This document shows positions 1-6,243 of a stretch of 9,093 bases of DNA, piece by piece. The position numbers and the translations under genes were made by a program. Positions within the stretch are counted from its first letter, which is position 1; each line of letters starts with the position of its first letter. The notes beneath the pieces were generated by a model that worked only from the letters and a program-made list of their open reading frames with translations, made no database searches and had not been told where the DNA came from. Source of the DNA: Candidatus Taylorbacteria bacterium RIFCSPHIGHO2_02_FULL_44_12. GTDB lineage: Bacteria; Patescibacteriota; Minisyncoccia; Phycocordibacterales; PALSA-1337. The DNA lies in the NCBI GenBank assembly GCA_001822575.1, contig MHRM01000004.1, positions 1 to 9,093 of the forward strand. The letters are read 5' to 3'.

Positions 1-69
1 GGGTGATGATGTGATGTTTTCATCCACACATCATACCATATTAGACGGGAGTTGGGTGAAGGTCAGTAG
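1..69. repeat. left copy of 69-bp perfect terminal inverted repeat
   Basis: Bases 1-69 are the exact reverse complement of 8999-9067; identity stops at base 70 (g here, where the partner would give a). The outer part, 6-34, can fold on itself: 6-13 pairs with 27-34, then 14-16 with 21-23 around a TTTT loop, with a CCA bulge at 24-26. The repeat begins at the first base of the window, so its true outer limit is not visible. It fuses to the interior of a sigma factor gene and supplies the first 19 codons of that frame. On the − strand, an ATG at 23-21 opens a frame that leaves the window. It may be the end of a mobile element, the arm of an invertible segment, or an assembly/amplification fold-back. 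Confidence 0.95.
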
Positions 70-676
70 GCAAGGCATAATCAGAGCATTGAACAATATG
101 TCGGGAACAGTAAGACTGCCCATTCATCAACACGAACGAAAGAATAAAATTCTTGATGTTCGTTGGAAGCTTCAAGAAGCTTTCGGTGTAGAGCCTACGG
201 ACGAGGAAGTGGCGGAGTTTATGGGCATATCCACAGAAAAGTTTATGAGGACGACAAGAGGGATTTTCACATCGTTTGAATCCTTGGACACCACCATTGG
301 AGATAGCGACACCACCCTCCGTCATGAACTCATTTTGGATGAACGAGCCCAATCGGCTGGCTCAAGGGCGCCGGTCAACGAAATGGCTGATCATCTTGCC
401 ACTGTGATCAATACTGTCAGAAGTCTGACTACTGTATCAGAGAAAACCAAGATGGGTTTCCTAATATACATGGGTCTAGGCGATTATCCAGATACCATGA
501 CTCTGGAAGAGGTCGGAGAAAAAATGGGTGTTACAAGAGAGAGAATACGGCAGATGTCACGGGAAGTGTGGCAAGCTCTGTGTAACAAAGGCTTACCGTT
601 TCCGGTCAAAAACTACAAGAGGTTCCGTGGACTGATGCAGAAGGTGAAGGATCTGGGTATAGAGGTACCAGACTAA
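11..676 (+). CDS. sigma-70 family RNA polymerase sigma factor, C-terminal fragment (5' end lost)
   Basis: The recognisable protein starts around residue 20 with RQGIIRAL...VRLPIH, which matches the end of region 2.4 and start of region 3 of RpoD-like sigma factors. Region 3 follows (about residues 31-85), then a SLDTTIGDSD stretch like the region 3.2 finger, and a region 4 helix-turn-helix at about 163-190 (TLEEVGEKMGVTRERIRQM), which contacts the -35 element. Regions 1 to 2.3, needed for core binding and promoter melting, are absent, so the product as it stands should not work as a sigma factor. Residues 1-19 are encoded by the 69-bp inverted repeat and are probably not native; homology begins exactly at the repeat border (base 70). 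Region 4.1 departs from the usual LPxRExxVLxLRYG form (here LTTVSEKTKMGFLIYMGLGD), suggesting an alternative sigma factor. It ends in TAA, 24 bases before a terminator. Confidence 0.85.
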   Translation: MMFSSTHHTILDGSWVKVSRQGIIRALNNMSGTVRLPIHQHERKNKILDVRWKLQEAFGVEPTDEEVAEFMGISTEKFMRTTRGIFTSFESLDTTIGDSDTTLRHELILDERAQSAGSRAPVNEMADHLATVINTVRSLTTVSEKTKMGFLIYMGLGDYPDTMTLEEVGEKMGVTRERIRQMSREVWQALCNKGLPFPVKNYKRFRGLMQKVKDLGIEVPD

Positions 677-700
677 AATCTTACCGTCTCGTCTGATCAA

Positions 701-730
701 AGCCGCAACCGAAGGTAGCGGCTCTTTTTT
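701..730 (+). terminator. intrinsic terminator of the sigma factor gene
   Basis: AGCCGC (701-706) pairs with GCGGCT (718-723). An inner ACC/GGT stem across one A-A mismatch closes a GAA loop, and a T-run follows at 725-730. It lies 24 bases after the sigma stop codon, in the right orientation. Confidence 0.85.
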
Positions 731-785
731 ATCTCCAAAAGACCCGAGTAAAGACATAGACTGAAAATCGGTGGGTACAAAACGC

Positions 786-805
786 AAAAACCCGCCGAGG
801 GCGGG
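786..805 (-). terminator. intrinsic terminator, − strand
   Basis: CCCGCC (791-796), GAG loop, GGCGGG (800-805), with AAAAA at 786-790. Read on the − strand this is a 6-bp all-GC stem followed by TTTTT. On the + strand the stem is followed by ACTTTGCG, so it should work mainly in the − direction. It is the second terminator-like structure after the ligase gene and would stop transcripts that pass the first. Confidence 0.75.
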
Positions 806-929
806 ACTTTGCGAAACATTTATTTCTGGTAGTGCCCACTGTGGGTACTCACGCCATGAGCATAACATACAATGATTTTATTTGCAAACTTTGATGGTTC
901 TTGTAAGAAATTTTAGAGATACGAATAAG

Positions 930-1057
930 ACCGCAAAAAACTCCTCACATTCTTGAGGAGACATTGCCAGAGGCCTCAAACCACAGAATCCAAACTTTAG
1001 ACATAAATACTTGGATCAAGATGAGTCTCCGCAAGAATGTGAGGAGTTTTTTGCGGT
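930..1057. terminator. bidirectional terminator-like inverted repeat with 33-bp arms
   Basis: Bases 930-962 pair with 1025-1057 over 33 positions with one mismatch (956/1031), around a spacer of about 62 bases. On both strands the pairing puts GAGGAG just before TTTTTT. On the − strand a compact hairpin is also possible inside the far arm: CTCCTCA (960-954) with TGAGGAG (947-941), a 6-base loop, then T6 at 940-935. That compact form is a textbook terminator for the ligase gene, whose stop is 160 bases upstream. The position between convergent genes fits two-way termination. The long arms and sizeable spacer also resemble a small MITE-like element, but I found no clear target-site duplication. 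Confidence 0.7.
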
Positions 1058-1119
1058 TAATTGCGTGAGATAAGGTGATGACGGAGCTAGCGACTATTCT
1101 TTCTTCATACTTTCAATCC

Positions 1120-3309
1120 TTAACTCCCCTTCCTGATCTCCTCTATAGCCGCGTCAATCTGTGGTCCTAGCTCCGGATGGGACTCTTTGATCTTGGTCAG
1201 AGTTTGGATCGCTTCAAAGATAAGGCCCGCCAGGTACTGGACCCGCGCCAACCTCGCCTGCAATTCCACATTGGTCGGGTCGCGCGATATCAGGACTTTG
1301 TAGAGAGCTATTGAAGCCGGATATTGTTTGGCCAAGGCATATCCATCGGCCGCCCGATCGTTCTCCAATATCTCCGGCTCATCCGCGAATATAGTTTTGG
1401 CTTCGGCCGAGCGGCCGGAGGATATAAGAGCGATGGCATAGGCCGAGCGTGCTTCTCCATATTCTGGAGCATCTTCATAGGCTTTTTTTAGAATAACAAC
1501 AGCTTGATCTATTTTGCCAGTATTTATAAAATCCGTGGCCAACTGAAAGGCAATCGTCTGCTTGTTCGGACTCAATTGTAGAGCTTTGGTCAAGAATTTT
1601 TCGGCCAGACCAAACTGGTTTATATTATTCAAGAATGTCCCTCCAATAACATATATTCGGGTATCATTCGGAGTGTCGGCTATCTGGGCTTCCAATTCCC
1701 GCATCCCTAGATCAAAAAAGGCCTGTTTTGTTTCCGCCGCATAGGCTCCATTAATGACGGTCGGAGCGCATGACAACAACTGTTCACGAATTTCTTGTTT
1801 GGATGTGTAGACATTCACGCTCAAGGCCGACTCAAAATAGGCTGTGTCAGCTTTGCCACTGGCACACAGACGCATGGCTTGAATAAGACGCGAGCCGGCC
1901 TGGATCATACGAACATCAAAGAAATATATCGCACTGATCAGAAAAACTATCACAGCCGGCGTCACCACATAATTGGTCATGTCCCGATTGACAGAAAGGC
2001 CTCCGAACAATCTCCTATTTTGTTTTTGACCAAGAGAATCCCCAAAAGCCAGAATGGCGAAAAACATAATATAACTGGATATATTATCAAATACAAAAAT
2101 ATTGTGAACTCCATAAGCGGCCACAAGACCAGTCAAAACGCTCTTTTCGGCCACGGTCAATGAAGATCGCCAGACCGTTACCAGGAACAAAATATACAAT
2201 CCTATATAGGATGCCAATCCCAAAACTCCGCCAGCCACCAGCCAGTCCAAGAAAACACTGTGAGCCCGGTCGAACCATTGTTCCTGATTCCACATGTGCG
2301 AATTGTATTTGGCATTGAATATATAGTTGAAATTTTCCTGTCCCCAACCTAGGATCGGTCTTTCGGAGGCTCCGGAAAGAGCCATCGGCCAGACATAACC
2401 GCGGGCTTGAGTCTTGGTATCATTCCAGGAAATAGTAGCTAGACGATTTAGCAATTCATTTCCAGTAACAAAAGAGCTTGAACGATTGGCCCAAAATATT
2501 GCCCCTAGAATGAAGATCAAAACGATAGCTCCAAACGCCACAGAGCGTTTGCTTTTGGTTTCATTCTTGCCGAAAATAACGTAGAGACCGAGAGCCACAA
2601 CGATCCCTCCGATAAGACCGATGATCGTACCTCGGGTCTGGGTTTCAAAAACCAAAAAAGCAAAAAAGACAGCCAAGACCGGGTAGACCCAAACTAGTAT
2701 ATTTGAACCATAAATTTCTTTGCGCCGAGCCACAACGAACATATATCCGGAGATAAAAACATGGAAAAGCATGTAGACGGCCATATAGGCGGCATTGCCG
2801 AGAGACGCGTCAATACGAGTGCTCCCTTGATGAATAGCCGCTCCGCCAAATAGTTGGACCAAACCATAAATCGCCACTATGGTGGCGGCTATGAGAGAAA
2901 TGTTGAACCAGCGGTACCAGATTCGCCGACCCAAATCCGAAGAGCCAAAGACTCCGACCACAGCCATTAAAAATGCCCATAGATGGACTATGGTGAGCCA
3001 TCCTTCCATCCGCTCAAAATTTGACCATAGACTGCGCATTGGGTTGACACCCAAAAGATCGGCAACAAGAATGACCAAAGCAAAAACGGTCACACCGATA
3101 GAAATCGGTGATATTTTTGGTCTATAGCGAGGATCAAGAAAGGCTAGAATGACCCAGCCGGCAAATGCTATCTCTACCAAAATACGAAAATAAAAAGCTT
3201 TTCCGCTAATAAATGGGAAGAAATATGAATTACTGACTATCAGAGCAAAAAATGGTATCAGAAACAAAAAAAACAGCACGATGTTGCGGATTATGGCCTG
3301 GCGGTTCAT
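1120..3309 (-). CDS. O-antigen ligase / Wzy-type polymerase family membrane protein with C-terminal TPR repeats
   Basis: This 729-residue protein probably acts in the cytoplasmic membrane, joining lipid-linked glycan to an acceptor (ligase) or polymerising repeat units; sequence alone does not separate the two in this family. Residues 8-465 contain about a dozen hydrophobic segments. The Wzy_C-type region is marked by QTRG at 224-227 and by the large extracytoplasmic loop, about 277-355 (ERPILGWGQENF, then DRAHSVFLDWLVAGGVLGL), with R348 and H350 in the usual conserved R-x-H arrangement. A further membrane segment lies at about 447-465. Residues about 530-720 form helical TPR repeats (FGLAEKFLTKALQLSPN, DQAVVILKKAYEDAPEYGEA), probably a protein-interaction tail. 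The ligase-plus-TPR layout is frequent in Parcubacteria-like genomes (recalled, not checked). The ATG at 3309-3307 has no Shine-Dalgarno sequence, but a promoter lies just upstream. It is divergent from the glycan exporter. Confidence 0.85.
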   Translation of the reverse strand: MNRQAIIRNIVLFFLFLIPFFALIVSNSYFFPFISGKAFYFRILVEIAFAGWVILAFLDPRYRPKISPISIGVTVFALVILVADLLGVNPMRSLWSNFERMEGWLTIVHLWAFLMAVVGVFGSSDLGRRIWYRWFNISLIAATIVAIYGLVQLFGGAAIHQGSTRIDASLGNAAYMAVYMLFHVFISGYMFVVARRKEIYGSNILVWVYPVLAVFFAFLVFETQTRGTIIGLIGGIVVALGLYVIFGKNETKSKRSVAFGAIVLIFILGAIFWANRSSSFVTGNELLNRLATISWNDTKTQARGYVWPMALSGASERPILGWGQENFNYIFNAKYNSHMWNQEQWFDRAHSVFLDWLVAGGVLGLASYIGLYILFLVTVWRSSLTVAEKSVLTGLVAAYGVHNIFVFDNISSYIMFFAILAFGDSLGQKQNRRLFGGLSVNRDMTNYVVTPAVIVFLISAIYFFDVRMIQAGSRLIQAMRLCASGKADTAYFESALSVNVYTSKQEIREQLLSCAPTVINGAYAAETKQAFFDLGMRELEAQIADTPNDTRIYVIGGTFLNNINQFGLAEKFLTKALQLSPNKQTIAFQLATDFINTGKIDQAVVILKKAYEDAPEYGEARSAYAIALISSGRSAEAKTIFADEPEILENDRAADGYALAKQYPASIALYKVLISRDPTNVELQARLARVQYLAGLIFEAIQTLTKIKESHPELGPQIDAAIEEIRKGS

Positions 3310-3346
3310 AGTGGAAGTACTATATCAAAAATGCTAGCATAATCAA
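3310..3346 (-). promoter_or_regulatory. promoter of the ligase gene in the divergent gap, near-leaderless
   Basis: On the − strand, TTGATT (3346-3341) and TATAGT (3324-3319) are separated by 16 bases, with 4/6 and 5/6 matches to the sigma-70 consensus. Only nine bases lie between the -10 box and the ATG, so transcription would start about three bases before the start codon. The perfect palindrome ATGCTAGCAT (3331-3340) sits in the spacer, between the two divergent genes. The + strand side has a CATAAT at 3338-3343, but that is too close to the ATG at 3347 to be a convincing promoter for the exporter genes. Confidence 0.5.
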
Positions 3347-4171
3347 ATGTCATCAGGGACAACAATTATACGCCCCAAACGCCTTTTCCACCTATCTGAC
3401 CTGCGAGAACTGTGGAATTATCGGGAATTGTTCTACTTTTTCAGTTGGAGAGACTTGAAGGTCAGATACAAACAAACAGCTATAGGTGTCGTCTGGGCCA
3501 TACTCCAACCATTCATAGTGATGGTCGTTTTTTCATTGTTTTTCGGCAAGCTGGCCGGTATACCATCTGACGGAGTGCCTTACCCCATATTCGTCTATGT
3601 CGGCCTTTTATTCTGGCAATTCTTCTCCGACGCCCTCGGCGAAACTAGCAATGCTCTTGTAGCCAACAAAGCGATCATAACCAAAGTTTATTTTCCGCGA
3701 TTGATATTGCCAACTTCATCTGTCATAACAAAATTCATAGACTTCGCCATCGCTTCGGTCATTCTAGCCGGACTGATGATCTACTATGGTTACACCCCCC
3801 AGCTAATAGGATTCCTGATACTTCCACTCCTCTTGGCTTTGACATTCATGTCGGCTGTGGGCTTGGGACTATTCCTCTCCGCTATCAATGTCAAATATCG
3901 CGATGTCCGCTATGCTCTTCCCTTTTTCATCCAGATGTTGCTTTTCGTCACCCCAGTCATATACCCCGCTTCTATCGCTGGTAAATATTCATACCTTCTA
4001 GCCATAAACCCTATGATGGGTATCATCCAGACCGCTCGGGCCGCTCTCCTCGGCACTACACCTATCAATTGGATGTTGATCCTGGCATCATTCGTGGCCG
4101 GTTTGGTACTCTTGGCCATAGGTCTAGTTTATTTCAAGAAAGTTGAAAGATATTTCGCAGACATCATCTAG
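3347..4171 (+). CDS. wzm: ABC-2 type polysaccharide export permease (Wzm/TagG family)
   Basis: This 274-residue integral membrane protein has the usual length for the permease that pairs with a Wzt/TagH ATPase to move undecaprenyl-linked O-antigen or teichoic-acid-like glycan across the cytoplasmic membrane. The amphipathic N-terminus (LRELWNYRELFYFFSWRDLK) leads into the family motif KVRYKQTAIGVVWAILQP at about residues 39-56. About six membrane spans follow, with the usual ANKAIITKVYFPRLILP cytoplasmic loop at about 105-121 and VKYRDVRY near 183-190. It ends in the typical hydrophobic span and a short charged tail (FKKVERYFADII). The ATG at 3347 is the only sensible start; no Shine-Dalgarno sequence is visible. 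The ATPase gene follows 68 bases later, separated by a CTAG-rich hairpin. The symbol is by family; the exact glycan is unknown. Confidence 0.92.
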   Translation: MSSGTTIIRPKRLFHLSDLRELWNYRELFYFFSWRDLKVRYKQTAIGVVWAILQPFIVMVVFSLFFGKLAGIPSDGVPYPIFVYVGLLFWQFFSDALGETSNALVANKAIITKVYFPRLILPTSSVITKFIDFAIASVILAGLMIYYGYTPQLIGFLILPLLLALTFMSAVGLGLFLSAINVKYRDVRYALPFFIQMLLFVTPVIYPASIAGKYSYLLAINPMMGIIQTARAALLGTTPINWMLILASFVAGLVLLAIGLVYFKKVERYFADII

Positions 4172-4232
4172 TAACTAGTGAACTAGTATACTGGTTGCTA
4201 GTATACTAGTTACTAGTTCACCAGTTACTAGA
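4167..4232 (+). repeat. CTAG-rich imperfect hairpin between permease and ATPase genes
   Basis: Seven CTAG tetramers lie within 64 bases (starting at 4168, 4175, 4183, 4198, 4206, 4213 and 4228), as imperfect copies of a unit like TAGTAACTAGTGAAC. Bases 4167-4188 pair with 4211-4232 with one mismatch (4177/4222). Alternatively, 4183-4194 pairs with 4198-4209 around a TTG loop, leaving 4210-4216 as a bulge. The structure overlaps the permease stop codon and ends seven bases before the ATPase ATG, so it can influence translation or RNA stability between the two genes. No T-run follows, so it is not an ordinary terminator. Confidence 0.9.
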
Positions 4233-4239
4233 TACCAAC

Positions 4240-5511
4240 ATGAAATCAATCATAGAAGTAAAAAATATTGGTAAAAAATATAACATCGCTCACCAGCGGG
4301 GCGGTTATGTGGCTCTGCGCGATGTCATCGCTAATATTTTCCGCAACCCTTTTGCTTTTGTGGCCGACAAGGCCAAATCCGCTGTCGGACTCAAGGTCAA
4401 AGAAGAATTCTGGGCTCTCAAGGATATTTCATTTACCGTCAACAAGGGCGAAGTAGTCGGGGTGATCGGCGCCAACGGCGCCGGCAAGTCCACCCTCCTA
4501 AAAATACTTTCCCAAATCACCCCTCCGACCGAAGGCGAAGTCATACTCCGCGGTAGGGTCGGCTCTCTCCTAGAAGTCGGCACAGGCTTTCATCCAGAAT
4601 TGACTGGTCGGGAAAACATATTCTTGAATGGAGCAATTCTGGGCATGAAGAAAAAAGAGATTGTCCAAAAGTTTGACGAGATTGTGGCTTTTGCCGGAAT
4701 AGAAAAATTCCTGGACACTCCGGTCAAGCATTATTCGAGCGGCATGCATGTCCGGCTAGCTTTCTCCGTGGCCGCCCACATGGAGCCAGAGATACTGGTG
4801 GTAGACGAAGTCTTGGCGGTCGGCGACGCCGAGTTCCAGAAGAAATGCCTCGGCAAAATGGATGAGATAACTAAAAGAGATGGCAGGACAATACTGTTTG
4901 TTAGCCATAATATAGCAGCTGTGATGTCTCTGTGCACTAGGACTATACTGCTTGACCATGGCAAGATTGTGGATGCCGGAGATACTGACAAGGTCATAGA
5001 TACATACAAAAAGATCATTTCGGCTAGGAATAAAAACTTGACTGATATATCTTTAAAAAATCGCTTGAAAAGAACCACTGGTGATGTTTTGTTCGAAATA
5101 GCCAAAGGAATAAAAAACAACAAAGAATCCTGGGATTTTGGCGCGAACGAAGACATTCTCCTTGAATTCAAGGCCATAGCCCAAAAAGATATAGACAATC
5201 TGCTATTTTACATGAGTATAAAAGATTCTGTCTCTGGGGAAATAGTTTCAAATATAAAAACAGTTATTTCTGACAAACCAATCAGAAGTGGAAAAAGTAT
5301 CGCTTTTAGTATTTCAGTACCCAAAAAAGTCTTGCGACCCGGACATTATTCCTTGTATTTTACTTTGAGTGATATTGAATCAAAAATATTTTTTGATGTT
5401 ATTGATGATAATGTCAATATTCCTCTATTGAACATCATTACGACAAGTCTAGATGAACATGAAAATATCGGTTTCTTTTCAATGCCATACACATTGAAAG
5501 TCAATGATTAA
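4240..5511 (+). CDS. wzt: ABC transporter ATP-binding protein with C-terminal carbohydrate-recognition-like domain (Wzt family)
   Basis: This is the ATPase partner of the upstream permease (423 residues). All nucleotide-binding motifs are present: Walker A GANGAGKST at 77-85, signature YSSGM at 165-169, Walker B ILVVDE at 185-190, D-loop region VLAVGD at 191-196 and switch histidine H223 (FVSHN). The LLEVGTGFHPELTGREN stretch (110-126) is typical of glycan and teichoic-acid exporters. Residues about 280-423 are beta-rich and resemble the Wzt C-terminal domain, which in characterised systems binds the modified end of the glycan; this similarity is by position and character, not alignment. By hand count, bases 4441-4500 are 39/60 G+C while 5161-5220 are 20/60, so the C-terminal half differs in composition. 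The ATG at 4240 lacks a Shine-Dalgarno sequence; the 3' end overlaps the methyltransferase gene by eight bases. Confidence 0.93.
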   Translation: MKSIIEVKNIGKKYNIAHQRGGYVALRDVIANIFRNPFAFVADKAKSAVGLKVKEEFWALKDISFTVNKGEVVGVIGANGAGKSTLLKILSQITPPTEGEVILRGRVGSLLEVGTGFHPELTGRENIFLNGAILGMKKKEIVQKFDEIVAFAGIEKFLDTPVKHYSSGMHVRLAFSVAAHMEPEILVVDEVLAVGDAEFQKKCLGKMDEITKRDGRTILFVSHNIAAVMSLCTRTILLDHGKIVDAGDTDKVIDTYKKIISARNKNLTDISLKNRLKRTTGDVLFEIAKGIKNNKESWDFGANEDILLEFKAIAQKDIDNLLFYMSIKDSVSGEIVSNIKTVISDKPIRSGKSIAFSISVPKKVLRPGHYSLYFTLSDIESKIFFDVIDDNVNIPLLNIITTSLDEHENIGFFSMPYTLKVND

Positions 5512-6229
5512 AAGATCAACCAAAAAGATTGGAATAAAGATATATGAACTGTTACTGCCTCTTATGAGGCTCTATAGGGTCAGATATTGGGTTGTCTGGA
5601 CAAGATTCACTTTCCTGAAAAAAAAGATGTGCTTTGCTGATCATAACAATACCCAGATTGGAGAAAAAACTATTTCCCACAATTTATCAGCTTTTGAACT
5701 CCCTAGAGCTGTCTTCGGTTGTGGTGGGCGCATGGGATTACTGATATATCCCATCATTGGCTATTTTTCCAAAAATCGCCGTTCAAAAAAAATCCTGGTG
5801 GTTGGTTGTAGAACTGAAGATGATATCTATTGGCTCAGAGCTTACGGGTTTATAGATACCTACGGTTTTGACTTAATCTCATATTCAAGCAATATCCTAC
5901 TCGGCGATATACATCAGACCTCTTTCCCTGACAGAACCTATGATGTCATTTTATTGGGCTGGATGATCAGCTATACCAAAGATCCTCATTCTGTAATAAA
6001 AGAATGTCAAAGAATCATGAAGCCGAAGGGATTGCTTGGTATCAGCCTTGAACACAATCCTCTTCAAGACAAAGAAGGCTTGGGTTCCGTCAGAGTTAAT
6101 AACCTTAATTGCACAGATGATATAATCAATTTGTTGGACTCGGCCTCAAAACACAAGATTGTGTTTGAGTATGATCACTACAATAATGGCGATCAGGCCA
6201 GTGTGGTCATTTCAAGATTATTAAGTTGA
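5504..6229 (+). CDS. class I SAM-dependent methyltransferase-like protein
   Basis: This 241-residue protein probably transfers a methyl group from S-adenosylmethionine; its place after wzt suggests a sugar substrate. The Rossmann-like core starts near residue 95. Motif I is KKILVVGCRTEDD (95-107), where the usual GxGxG is replaced by GCRTE. An acidic residue in the second strand (D123 in YGFDLI) would hold the ribose, then GDIHQTSFPDRTYDVIL (134-150) gives the motif II/III acidic pattern, and HSVIKECQRIMKPKGLLGIS (162-181) is the usual post-core helix and strand. The first 90 residues are basic and hydrophobic, without a clear domain; a hydrophobic helix near 13-33 could touch the membrane. 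Translation is probably coupled to wzt through the eight-base overlap. The atypical motif I leaves room for a loss of methyltransferase activity. Confidence 0.75.
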   Translation: MIKRSTKKIGIKIYELLLPLMRLYRVRYWVVWTRFTFLKKKMCFADHNNTQIGEKTISHNLSAFELPRAVFGCGGRMGLLIYPIIGYFSKNRRSKKILVVGCRTEDDIYWLRAYGFIDTYGFDLISYSSNILLGDIHQTSFPDRTYDVILLGWMISYTKDPHSVIKECQRIMKPKGLLGISLEHNPLQDKEGLGSVRVNNLNCTDDIINLLDSASKHKIVFEYDHYNNGDQASVVISRLLS

Positions 6230-6243
6230 TATATAATAAAAAC

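Larger units (their letters stand above)
677..1119. other. convergent intergenic region, no gene seen
   Basis: This 443-bp gap lies between the sigma factor fragment (+ strand) and the ligase gene (− strand). No frame here looks like a protein. It contains a + strand terminator (701-730), a − strand terminator (786-805), a short dyad at 831-849 (AGTGCCCAC, T, GTGGGTACT, one mismatch) and a large inverted-repeat structure (930-1057). I see no regular structure in 850-929 or 1058-1119. Confidence 0.6.

Noticed and set aside
759..780. ACTGAAAATC segment resembling a tRNA-Phe anticodon arm
   Set aside because: There is no T-loop, acceptor stem or D-arm at the expected distances; the following GC hairpin is a terminator.
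593..868. 91-codon − strand frame across the sigma factor end and both terminators
   Set aside because: It overlaps a recognisable gene, runs through two terminator hairpins and has no protein-like pattern.
4468..4482. GGCGCC-AAC-GGCGCC dyad in wzt
   Set aside because: It encodes the Gly/Ala-rich Walker A loop; the symmetry follows from GGC/GCC codons.
4731..5198. 155-codon − strand frame opposite wzt
   Set aside because: It lies fully inside a gene with all ATPase motifs; its Ser/Thr-rich sequence is typical of an antisense shadow.
6226..6243. TTG start for the dioxygenase with a four-base overlap to the methyltransferase stop
   Set aside because: The extension adds only six unremarkable residues and has no ribosome-binding site; ATG at 6244 is simpler, though coupling through TTG cannot be excluded.
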